DNA of 11,387 nucleotides from Anaerolineae bacterium (lineage in GTDB: Bacteria; Chloroflexota; Anaerolineae; JAFGEY01). Shown here piece after piece: positions 1 to 6,574 of this stretch (positions within the stretch are counted from its first letter, which is position 1; each line of letters starts with the position of its first letter). Below the pieces are notes generated by a model that worked only from the letters and a program-made list of their open reading frames with translations, had not been told where the DNA came from and did no database searches. Location: positions 1 through 11,387 of the forward strand of contig JAFGJF010000456.1 of NCBI GenBank assembly GCA_016929205.1, read 5' to 3'. Position numbers and translations under genes: made by a program.

Positions 1-151
1 CACCGGCAGCGTCGAATATGCACCCGATATGTGTCCCAACACGCTCGATATCCTGGCCCGCACGGTGGCGATTGCGACGAGTCCGTTCTGGACCGACAAA
101 AAAGTTGGCGACCTGGTCGAGCACCTGCTGGGGGCGGCAGAGGAGTTGTGA
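1..151 (+). CDS. C-terminal end of a probable DegT/DnrJ/EryC1/StrS-type aminotransferase (5' end outside window)
   Basis: The open frame enters at the left edge (first complete codon at base 2) and stops at TGA 149-151, giving 49 visible residues. The visible part contains CPNTLDILARTVAIATSP followed by an acidic amphipathic tail. The pattern C-P-x-T-x-x-I/L-L-x-R-T-V then S-P and a charged closing helix resembles, from memory, the end of PLP-dependent sugar or cyclitol aminotransferases of the DegT family, where this segment packs near the small domain. The catalytic lysine and the rest of the fold lie outside the window, so the family call rests on this short piece alone. It precedes two amidohydrolase-like genes on the same strand by 54 bp, which suggests a shared transcript and a role in amino-sugar or cyclitol metabolism. 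It could be the tail of another family. Confidence 0.55.
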   Translation, partial: TGSVEYAPDMCPNTLDILARTVAIATSPFWTDKKVGDLVEHLLGAAEEL

Positions 152-205
152 GGTGTGAAGCGTCAGCCGTCAGTGATCAGGCGACAAAGGTGATGGAGAA
201 AAACG

Positions 206-964
206 ATGTTCTTTTTTGATTGCAACGTTTCTTTTGGCGTGGCGCCCACGCCGGCGTTGAGTTATGCCAAGACAGCCGGTGCATTGTTGGCCGAGATGGA
301 TTGGAACGGCATTGACGAGGCGATAGTGACTTGTGCCGCGCAGCATTTCGATTCACCATTGGTTGGCAACCCACTGTTGATTGAGCGTCTCGCCGGTTGC
401 CCGCGCCTGCATCCCGCCTGGGCGATCTTGCCATCTCAGACGGGCGAGATGGAGGTAGATGCATTGCTGGATGGGATGCGCGCGAATGACGTGCGTGCGC
501 TGTGGGCTTGGCCATCAGAGCATCACTATCTATTAGATGCGCTGACGATGGGACCTTTGCTGGAAGAGCTGGTTGCGCGGCGCATCCCGCTCTTTTTGCC
601 GCTGCCCGAATATGGCGGGCGGGCAAGCGGTTGGACCGCGGTCGGCGCGCTGCTGCGCGACTTTCCCGAACTGACGTTGGTGGCGACCGATCAGTCCGTG
701 TGGGGAGAGGATCGTTATTTCCGCCCCCTCGTTGAGCGGTATCCCAACTTTTACATCGAGACATCACACTATGAACTGGCCCATGGTTTGCGAGACCTGG
801 TTAAAAGGTACGGTGCGGAGCGGTGGCTGTTTGCCACCGGATATCCGATCCGGTATATGGGCGGCGCGGTGATGCAGCTGTTGCATGCCGACATCCCACC
901 TGCGGCGGTGGAGGCGATCGCTGCCGGCAATGTGCGCCGTTTGCTAAAGGAGGTGCGGCTATGA
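206..964 (+). CDS. Amidohydrolase-2-like TIM-barrel protein, metal ligands degenerate
   Basis: This 252-residue protein has the layout of the amidohydrolase-2 (PF04909-like) family. A short beta strand FFFDCN opens it, barrel strands and helices alternate, YPNFYIETSH lies near residue 180, and RWLFATGYP near 207-214 is the usual final barrel strand. In active members the N-terminus carries a D-x-H-x-H metal motif and the last strand reads G-S/N-D-Y/L-P. Here the N-terminus reads DCNVSFG with no histidine pair, and the aspartate position is Gly212. It may therefore be a non-catalytic partner or regulatory subunit of the next gene, or use other chemistry. GGAG at 195-198 lies 7 nt before the ATG. 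The TGA overlaps the next gene's ATG (ATGA, 961-964), so translation is probably coupled. The substrate cannot be named from sequence. Confidence 0.78.
   Translation: MFFFDCNVSFGVAPTPALSYAKTAGALLAEMDWNGIDEAIVTCAAQHFDSPLVGNPLLIERLAGCPRLHPAWAILPSQTGEMEVDALLDGMRANDVRALWAWPSEHHYLLDALTMGPLLEELVARRIPLFLPLPEYGGRASGWTAVGALLRDFPELTLVATDQSVWGEDRYFRPLVERYPNFYIETSHYELAHGLRDLVKRYGAERWLFATGYPIRYMGGAVMQLLHADIPPAAVEAIAAGNVRRLLKEVRL
946..953 (+). promoter_or_regulatory. Strong Shine-Dalgarno (AAAGGAGG) that sets the start of the second amidohydrolase
   Basis: AAAGGAGG lies inside the end of the preceding gene, 7 nt before the ATG at 961. It decides for a start at 961 rather than the upstream in-frame ATG at 823, which would overlap the preceding gene by about 140 bases and add residues that do not look like part of the fold. 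Confidence 0.85.
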
Positions 965-1773
965 TACCGCCAAGCCGGTCCCCGTTGACGTATGCTTTTT
1001 GGGAATACGGGCGCGTCGATGACTGTCCTATTTTTGACACACATGCCCATTACGGCCCCTTTTCGGGTATCTATTTTCCCGATCGCGGCGAGGTAGATGC
1101 CATGTTGGCCGTTATGGAACGAGTTGGTATCCGCATTGCCCTGGTCAGCGGGCATGCGGCGTTGATCGATCCTGCTCGTGGCAACGAGATCGTCGCCGGC
1201 CTTGTGGCCGCACATCCAGGCCGTTTTCGCGGTTATCTTGTTGCCAACCCCAATTATCCACAACAGATTGCCCGCGACTTGGGCGATTTTGCCCAATGGC
1301 AGGCACGCGGCTTTGTCGGTTTCAAGATCCATCCCAGCAGCCACAAGTATAGCTTGACCGGCGACAATTACCGGCCTTTGTTCGAGTTTGCCAACGCGCG
1401 GCGCATTCCGCTGCTCTCGCACACCTGGGGGGCGGATGGTCTCTGTGGAACCAAGCAGGTGCGCGAGATCGTCAGTACGTATCGTTCAATGCCCTTTCTG
1501 GCAGGACACGCCTGTTATGACGATTGGGATGCGGCGATTGCCCTCGCTGCCAGGCACGATAATCTGTACCTGGAATTGACTGCCGCCTATGCCTACAACG
1601 GCCTGCTGGAACGGATGGTCGCTGGCATGGGCGCACACAAGATTATGTTTGGCAATGATCTGCCGTGGTTCGATTCTATGTATGCCGTGGGATGCGTGCT
1701 CTCAGCGCGGATCACCGACGATGACCGGCGCGCGATTTTGTATCGCAACGCGGAGCAGTTGTTTGGGCTGTAA
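961..1773 (+). CDS. Metal-dependent amidohydrolase (amidohydrolase-2 family)
   Basis: The protein has 270 residues from the ATG at 961. It shows the full metal-binding set of an amidohydrolase-2 TIM-barrel enzyme: FDTHAH (His28 and His30) on strand 1, FKIHP (Lys122, His124) mid-barrel, LLSHTWG (His154), FLAGHACY (His183), and IMFGNDLPW with Asp233 on the last strand. Members of this family hydrolyse or decarboxylate cyclic or carboxylated substrates. The family includes gamma-resorcylate decarboxylase-like and other TIM-barrel hydrolases, and the exact reaction cannot be inferred here. No signal peptide is visible, so it is probably cytoplasmic. It is translationally coupled to the degenerate paralogue just upstream, so a heteromeric complex or a duplicated pair is plausible. 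The peptidase gene follows after 37 bp. The family call is firm and the substrate unknown. Confidence 0.92.
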   Translation: MIPPSRSPLTYAFWEYGRVDDCPIFDTHAHYGPFSGIYFPDRGEVDAMLAVMERVGIRIALVSGHAALIDPARGNEIVAGLVAAHPGRFRGYLVANPNYPQQIARDLGDFAQWQARGFVGFKIHPSSHKYSLTGDNYRPLFEFANARRIPLLSHTWGADGLCGTKQVREIVSTYRSMPFLAGHACYDDWDAAIALAARHDNLYLELTAAYAYNGLLERMVAGMGAHKIMFGNDLPWFDSMYAVGCVLSARITDDDRRAILYRNAEQLFGL

Positions 1774-1810
1774 ACACAGCGCCGGTTCCCGTTTTCCAAG
1801 GGAGACAGAA

Positions 1811-4009
1811 ATGAATAACGCGTTGGTCTTTAACGGCGTCAACGGCGCAACCGGGGAATATGGTTTGCCGCCGATGACGAGCGAACAACTGGCAGAGCAT
1901 ATTTCGGGCAGCACGGCTCAGCGGGTGGATGTACACCAGGGGCTCGCTCTGGGATACGACCGTACGGCCAAGATCGCGGCGATCGTACGGATACTGGCCG
2001 AGAGCAGCATTGAGGTGGGAGAACGAAATGCGTGCTGGTTTGAGGCCTGGCTTGACCAACTGGCGGCAGCGCTGGCACAAATGCTGCTGCAGCAAGATGT
2101 CACCGGGAGAACCAAGCTGGAGGCGCTCAAAGAGAGGCTTCGATGGCACACTGTAGACAAGCTTGTCGAGATTGTCGATTCGCTCGTCCGGGGTAAAGAG
2201 AAAGAGCTGGCCGAGCTGCTGCTGATGGATCAGGATGAAGCAGATGACGACCGGGGCATGCTCGGCGCCAAGCTGAAACCGGATATCAACAGGCGGTTCG
2301 ACGAACTGCAAGCCGATCTGCGCGCGGCTATGATCAAGCAGCACCTGGTCCGGGATGGCGTCCTCCAGAACGTGTGGCTGGACACGTTGATCGCACGCCT
2401 GCGATTGGTGCCGGTCAGGGCCTGGAATGCATTCAACCGCAGCAGCTCAGCAATGCAGGTGAGGGCGCTCGACCCATTGATCAGGACATTGGATAAAGCG
2501 GCTGCGGATGGCAGTTTGTCGAGCCGGTGGGTTGAGACGCTGCGGGCGGGTCTCAAAGAGATAAAGGCCGAATCGCCGTACGCATCGTGGGATGATGTGC
2601 TCGACGCTTTGCACGACGGCTTGAGGGCGCGACCGGCGGATCAACATGAGGCTGGATCCTGGAACGCACTGCTCACAATGCTGAACCGGTGGATCGAGAC
2701 GACGCGTATGAGCAGTCCGTTGACCGACCGTATGGTCAAACAAGGCGTGGATTCTCAAGACCTGGCACAGGCGGGGTGGGGGATCCTTTTTGCCCACGAG
2801 GATCCAAGGCGTCCTGAACGTGTGCCGGGGATCAAAGCGGCGCTTGCCCCGTTGATCGATTTGCGCCGTAAGCAGGCCGGCAAACGCTTTAGCATCTATG
2901 AAGGTAAGGATGGATACCGGTATAACGACACGGCAGATTCATTCCTGATCCGGCACGGCGCGGCGGCAAGCAGTCCAGCCGATCCGGACCGGGTGCCTTA
3001 CTATTTGCTGATCGTGGGCAGCCCGGACGAGATCCCTTTTCACTTTCAGTACCAGCTTGACGTCCAGTATGCCGTCGGGCGGATCGATTTTGGCGACGAT
3101 TTGGACGCCTATCAAAGCTACGCGCGGAGCGTGGTCGACGCCGAAGCGAGAGATGCTGCCTCGACTCCAAGGGCTACTTTTTTTGGCCCGGCCAACCCGG
3201 GCGATCGATCCACCCGGCTGAGTTCCGAACACCTGGTTGGGCCGCTGTACGAACGGCTCAAGAAGCGTCTATCCGGCTGGCGGTTCGATGCTGTTTTGCA
3301 GGATAAGGCGACGCGCGCACGTTTGTTAGCGAGCATGGGCGGCGACGAAACGCCGGATCTGCTTTTCGTGGCCTGTCACGGTGTTGAGTTTGACCAAAAC
3401 GATCCACAGGGACGCCAGGTGCCATACCAGGGTGCACTGCTGTGCCAGGAATGGCGTGGTCCCGGGCAGGGCGAGGTCCAACGTCAAACTTTTCTGAGTG
3501 GTGAGGATCTGGACGGCGAGGCAAGCATGCTGGGCACGATCGCCTTTTTTTTCGCCTGTTACAGCGCCGGAACGCCGCGCTTTGACGAGTTCTACAAACA
3601 AGCGTTCAAGGATAGCGGCAGGACGATCGCCCACCAACCTTTCGTCGCTGCCCTGCCCAAGGCAATGCTCAAGTTATCCAAGGGCGGCGCGCTGTCTGTC
3701 GTCGGGCACGTCGAACGGGTGTGGAGCAGCTCGTTCCTGGATGCCAAAGACAATGAGCAGTGTCTCGTTTTTGAAAGCGCGTTGGAACATCTGCTCAAGG
3801 GGTACCGCATTGGCTCGGCGATGGAGTATTTCAACGTTCGCTATGCGGCGCTGTCGACAGAACTCACCGCCGCGTTCAGCTATCGTGCCGGCAGGCAAGA
3901 GATCGATCCTTACCAACTGGCTGCGATGTGGACGGCGAACAATGATGCGCGAGGCTATGTCGTGATCGGCGATCCGGCGGTGCGCCTGTCTGTGAAAGCG
4001 GGCACCTAG
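1811..4009 (+). CDS. Caspase-fold (clan CD, C25/gingipain-like) cysteine peptidase with long helical N-terminal region
   Basis: The start is the ATG at 1811, preceded by AGGGAG (1799-1804). The open frame extends back to 1589, but that part overlaps the amidohydrolase. The product has 732 residues. Residues 1-25 contain NGVNGATGEYGLPPMT. Residues 26-345 are mostly helical and charged and I do not recognise them. Residues 395-445 hold YYLLIVGSPDEIPF and YAVGRIDF, which resemble the start of C25-like peptidase domains. The catalytic dyad is visible as a hydrophobic strand ending in H-G (LLFVACHG, His523) and a second ending in A-C (AFFFACYSAG, Cys583), the clan CD signature in the right order. 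YVVIGDPAVRL closes the domain. No signal peptide or membrane segment is seen, so it is probably cytoplasmic. Related caspase-like proteins in bacteria often serve in signalling, self-cleavage or conflict systems. Its substrate and any role with the upstream amidohydrolases are unknown. Confidence 0.82.
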   Translation: MNNALVFNGVNGATGEYGLPPMTSEQLAEHISGSTAQRVDVHQGLALGYDRTAKIAAIVRILAESSIEVGERNACWFEAWLDQLAAALAQMLLQQDVTGRTKLEALKERLRWHTVDKLVEIVDSLVRGKEKELAELLLMDQDEADDDRGMLGAKLKPDINRRFDELQADLRAAMIKQHLVRDGVLQNVWLDTLIARLRLVPVRAWNAFNRSSSAMQVRALDPLIRTLDKAAADGSLSSRWVETLRAGLKEIKAESPYASWDDVLDALHDGLRARPADQHEAGSWNALLTMLNRWIETTRMSSPLTDRMVKQGVDSQDLAQAGWGILFAHEDPRRPERVPGIKAALAPLIDLRRKQAGKRFSIYEGKDGYRYNDTADSFLIRHGAAASSPADPDRVPYYLLIVGSPDEIPFHFQYQLDVQYAVGRIDFGDDLDAYQSYARSVVDAEARDAASTPRATFFGPANPGDRSTRLSSEHLVGPLYERLKKRLSGWRFDAVLQDKATRARLLASMGGDETPDLLFVACHGVEFDQNDPQGRQVPYQGALLCQEWRGPGQGEVQRQTFLSGEDLDGEASMLGTIAFFFACYSAGTPRFDEFYKQAFKDSGRTIAHQPFVAALPKAMLKLSKGGALSVVGHVERVWSSSFLDAKDNEQCLVFESALEHLLKGYRIGSAMEYFNVRYAALSTELTAAFSYRAGRQEIDPYQLAAMWTANNDARGYVVIGDPAVRLSVKAGT

Positions 4010-4091
4010 ACGGGTTTTGGTAGCTCTAATGTCCTGGGATAGGAGCAGGTCTCGTGCCGGCCTGTTGAAAAGGGACGTTTTTTGTCTGATC

Positions 4092-4127
4092 AACCAGGCC
4101 CGGCGTGTTGTCACCGGGCCTGGTTTT
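4092..4127 (+). terminator. Intrinsic terminator, perfect 12-bp stem, between convergent genes
   Basis: AACCAGGCCCGG (4092-4103) pairs perfectly with CCGGGCCTGGTT (4114-4125) across a 10-nt loop, and TTTTAT follows on the + strand. It lies 82 bp after the peptidase stop and 8 bp beyond the fusA stop. It probably ends the + strand transcript and, less efficiently because its downstream T content is low, the fusA transcript from the other side. The stretch 4010-4091 holds nothing else I recognise. Confidence 0.88.
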
Positions 4128-4135
4128 ATCTATAC

Positions 4136-6220
4136 TTATGCTGCCTTTTTGAGCAGTGTTTGCATCAGTTTGGAGCTGACCGGCGCATAGTGATTGAATT
4201 CCATCACAAACGTGCCCCGTCCCTGGGTGCGCGAGCGCAGGCTGGTGGCATAGCCAAACATCGTCGCCAGCGGCACGTGGGCGTGCACCGTCTGGGCATT
4301 GCTGCCGAGTGGTTCCATCCCCTGGATTTGCGCCCGGCGCAGGTTCAACTCGGAGATGATGTCGCCGGTGAACGTTTCCGGGGCCACGATTTGGACATTC
4401 ATCACCGGTTCGAGCATCACCGGCGCGGCCTTGCGCATACCATCACGGAAGGCCATTGCTGCTGCGGTGCGAAAAGCCATGTCTGACGAGTCGACCTCGT
4501 GGTGCTTGCCGTCGATGATCGCCACTTTGACGTCGACGACGGGATGCCCAGTGAGGATGCCTTCGTTCATCGCGTCTTCGATGCCGGCTTGAATCGCCGA
4601 CAGGTAGGTGCGCGGGATGCTCCCGCCGCGCAGTTGATCCTCGAACACAAAGCCCGAACCCGGTTCCAACGGCTCCATCTCGATGAGCACCTGGGCAAAC
4701 TGGCCGTGCCCGCCGGTTTGCTTGACCAGGCGGCCCTCGCTGCGCACGGCGCGGGTAATCGTTTCACAGTAGGCTACTTGCGGCGCGCCCACCTCGGCCC
4801 CAACGGTAAATTCGCGCCGGAGGCGGTCGACGATCACTTCGAGATGCAGCTCGCCCATCCCGGCAATGACCGTCTCGTTGGTCTGTCCATCGTGACGCAC
4901 ACGCAGGGTAGGGTCTTCTTCTACCAGGCGATGTAGGGCCAGCCCCAGCTTGTCCTGGTCGGCCTTGGTCGTCGGCGAGATCGACAACTCGACGACCGGT
5001 GCCGGGAATGAGATGCGTTCCAGTGCGACCGGGCGTTCGGGAGACGAGATTGTTTCCCCGGTGGTGATCGTCTTGAGACCCAGTACCGCACCAATGTCAC
5101 CGGCGCGGACCTCTTCTACTTCCTCACGGTGATCGGCGTGCATACGCACCAGACGGCCGATACGCTCTTTGTCGCCGGTTAAGGCATTGACCACGTTCTG
5201 CCCGCGGCGAACTGTGCCCGAGTAGACACGAAAATAGACCAGCCGCCCAACGTAGGGATCAGTGGTGATTTTAAAGACCATAGCCACCGGCGGATCGTCG
5301 ACGTTCACCGGGCAGATTACGTCCATGTTTGTTTTCGGATCGATGCCCTGCGTGGCGGGCCGGTCGATTGGCGATGGCAAATAGTCGAGCACGCCGTCGA
5401 GCAGCAACTGCACTCCCTTGTTCTTGAGCGAAGAGCCCAGGAAAACGGGGATCAGGTCGTTGTTCAGCGTGGCCTTGCGCAGCGCGGCGCGCAGTTGGCC
5501 GGCCGGGATATCTTGGTTCTCCAGGTACAGCATGGCGATTTCATCGTCCAGGTCGGCCAATTTTGCGAGCAACTGCTCGTGGCCGTGCCGGGCCTTGCCG
5601 AGCAGCTCGGCCGGGATGGCTTTGACCAGTTGTTCGCTGCCGTCCTCGTCGGCATAAAAGACGGCGTGCATCTCGATCAGGTCGACAATGCCTTGGAAAT
5701 TGCGCTCCAATCCGATCGGCAGTTGCACGGCGACGGGATTGCCGCCCAGGCGATCGACGATCGTCTGGATCACGTATTCGAAATCCGCGCCGACGCGGTC
5801 CATCTTGTTCACAAAGCAGATCCGGGGCACGCCAAAGCGGTCGGCCTGCCGCCATACCGTTTCTGACTGCGGTTCCACGCCGGCCACACCGTCGAGCACG
5901 ACGATGCCGCCGTCGAGCACGCGCAGTGAGCGCTGCACTTCGGCTGTAAAGTCAATGTGCCCCGGCGTGTCGATCAGGTTGATCTGGTGATCGCGCCACT
6001 GGCAGGTGATCGCCGCGGCCTGGATCGTGATTCCACGCTCTTGTTCCTGGGGCATAAAATCGGTCACCGTCGTGCCGTCATCCACGTTACCGAGACGGTG
6101 TGTGTTGCCGGTGTAAAACAGAACCCGTTCTGTGGTCGTCGTTTTGCCCGCGTCGATGTGGGCGATGATGCCGATGTTTCGGATGTGTTTCAAATCCTGC
6201 TGGATTGTTTGGGTTGTCAT
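4136..6220 (-). CDS. fusA: Elongation factor G (GTPase), probably an unlinked paralogue
   Basis: This 694-residue protein is full length for EF-G, the GTPase that drives ribosomal translocation and, with RRF, ribosome recycling. The GTPase motifs are all present: AHIDAGKTT (20-28), RGITI (62-66), DTPGH (84-88), NKMD (138-141), and GSSLKNKG (262-269) in the G5 region. Domains II to V follow, with [10 protein letters not shown] (453-462), GGHGQFAQV in domain IV (503-511) and SQGRAT-like TQGRGTF near 665. Switch I reads [20 protein letters not shown], unlike the usual E-V-H-D/E-G-A-A-T-M-D-W. The gene is not beside rpsL, rpsG or tuf, so it may be a second EF-G copy. The start at 6220 has GAGAGGG six to twelve bases upstream. 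Its leader carries a strong promoter and two hairpins. EF-G identity is certain. Main-copy versus paralogue status is an inference. Confidence 0.97.
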   Translation of the reverse strand: MTTQTIQQDLKHIRNIGIIAHIDAGKTTTTERVLFYTGNTHRLGNVDDGTTVTDFMPQEQERGITIQAAAITCQWRDHQINLIDTPGHIDFTAEVQRSLRVLDGGIVVLDGVAGVEPQSETVWRQADRFGVPRICFVNKMDRVGADFEYVIQTIVDRLGGNPVAVQLPIGLERNFQGIVDLIEMHAVFYADEDGSEQLVKAIPAELLGKARHGHEQLLAKLADLDDEIAMLYLENQDIPAGQLRAALRKATLNNDLIPVFLGSSLKNKGVQLLLDGVLDYLPSPIDRPATQGIDPKTNMDVICPVNVDDPPVAMVFKITTDPYVGRLVYFRVYSGTVRRGQNVVNALTGDKERIGRLVRMHADHREEVEEVRAGDIGAVLGLKTITTGETISSPERPVALERISFPAPVVELSISPTTKADQDKLGLALHRLVEEDPTLRVRHDGQTNETVIAGMGELHLEVIVDRLRREFTVGAEVGAPQVAYCETITRAVRSEGRLVKQTGGHGQFAQVLIEMEPLEPGSGFVFEDQLRGGSIPRTYLSAIQAGIEDAMNEGILTGHPVVDVKVAIIDGKHHEVDSSDMAFRTAAAMAFRDGMRKAAPVMLEPVMNVQIVAPETFTGDIISELNLRRAQIQGMEPLGSNAQTVHAHVPLATMFGYATSLRSRTQGRGTFVMEFNHYAPVSSKLMQTLLKKAA

Positions 6221-6236
6221 TAGTCCCTCTCACAAA

Positions 6237-6302
6237 GATAGGCGGCGGCATCTGTTCTGGTGTGCGTTCCTTGCCCTGACCGTTCAGATGCAGCCGCCTA
6301 TT
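6237..6302 (-). promoter_or_regulatory. Long stem-loop in the fusA leader, just upstream of the Shine-Dalgarno
   Basis: GATAGGCGGCGGCATCTG (6237-6254) is the inverted complement of 6285-6302 at 16 of 18 positions, across a 30-nt loop. In the fusA transcript the 3' arm ends about 7 nt before the GAGAGGG ribosome binding site and 16 nt before the ATG. It could control translation start or mRNA stability, or act together with the upstream terminator-like hairpin. No long U tract follows it, so it is not a standard terminator. Confidence 0.75.
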
Positions 6303-6313
6303 CGAATTGTCGC

Positions 6314-6345
6314 AAAAAAAGGGGCGCTGTCCAGGACACGCGCCC
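6314..6345 (-). terminator. Terminator hairpin with seven-U tract: fusA attenuator and/or end of the kinase transcript
   Basis: On the - strand, GGGCGC and TGTC pair with GACA and GCGCCC (ten base pairs, one bulged G, three-base loop, 6322-6345), followed by C and seven T residues (6320-6314). This is a textbook intrinsic terminator. It lies 230 bp after the sensor-kinase stop, so it may end that transcript. It also lies within a few bases downstream of the predicted fusA start site, so every transcript from that promoter must pass it. I see no better terminator closer to the kinase gene. Confidence 0.85.
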
Positions 6346-6354
6346 ACGGAAAAC

Positions 6355-6383
6355 ATTGTACCATAGGTTACCGGTATTGTCAA
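6355..6383 (-). promoter_or_regulatory. Sigma-70-type promoter for fusA (TTGACA-17-TACAAT)
   Basis: The -35 box TTGACA is at 6383-6378, the spacer is exactly 17 bp, and the -10 box TACAAT is at 6360-6355. Only one of twelve positions differs from consensus. Transcription would start near 6347, giving a leader of about 127 nt. The spacer contains the 8-bp palindrome TACCGGTA (6369-6376), which could hold a regulator but is short. Confidence 0.85.
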
Positions 6384-6574
6384 GATCGATTTGAGGGCAA
6401 TCTGTACTATTCTTTGGTAAAAATGTTCTTTTCCAAGACGTCGTCGGCGTCTGTGTACAGCACAAGTATGACTAGCCAGGTCTGGCCCTCAGTTGGAGAG
6501 GTCTGGGCAGCGATGGTCTGTTTCTATACGGCGTCCCACAATGGGAAACCCTTTCGATACTGCGCTTGATGATC
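6384..6574. other. Non-coding stretch between the kinase stop and the fusA promoter
   Basis: I find no credible gene, strong hairpin or second promoter in these 191 bases. Open frames crossing it lack ribosome binding sites and run into the antisense of the kinase gene. The motif CAGACC occurs three times on the - strand within about 50 bases, probably by chance. Confidence 0.5.

Noticed and set aside
823..960. Upstream in-frame ATG (823) as the start of the second amidohydrolase
   Set aside because: It lies deep inside the preceding gene, lacks a ribosome binding site, and encodes Cys/Arg-rich residues unlike the family. ATG 961 has AAAGGAGG at ideal distance.
1589..1810. Extended start (1589) for the caspase-fold protein
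   Set aside because: The added 74 residues overlap the intact amidohydrolase in another frame. ATG 1811 has a good ribosome binding site directly upstream.
1593..3834. Long - strand open frames opposite the amidohydrolase and peptidase genes
   Set aside because: They overlap confidently assigned + strand genes, show no domain pattern and have no promoter or ribosome binding site.
206..4009. The + strand run as an antiviral defence system
   Set aside because: A caspase-fold protein alone is not enough. There is no sensor ATPase, nuclease, cyclase or other partner, and the neighbours are metabolic enzymes.
4082..6569. Numerous + strand open frames opposite fusA and in its leader
   Set aside because: They are antisense shadows of a certain gene in GC-rich DNA, with no ribosome binding sites or recognisable domains.
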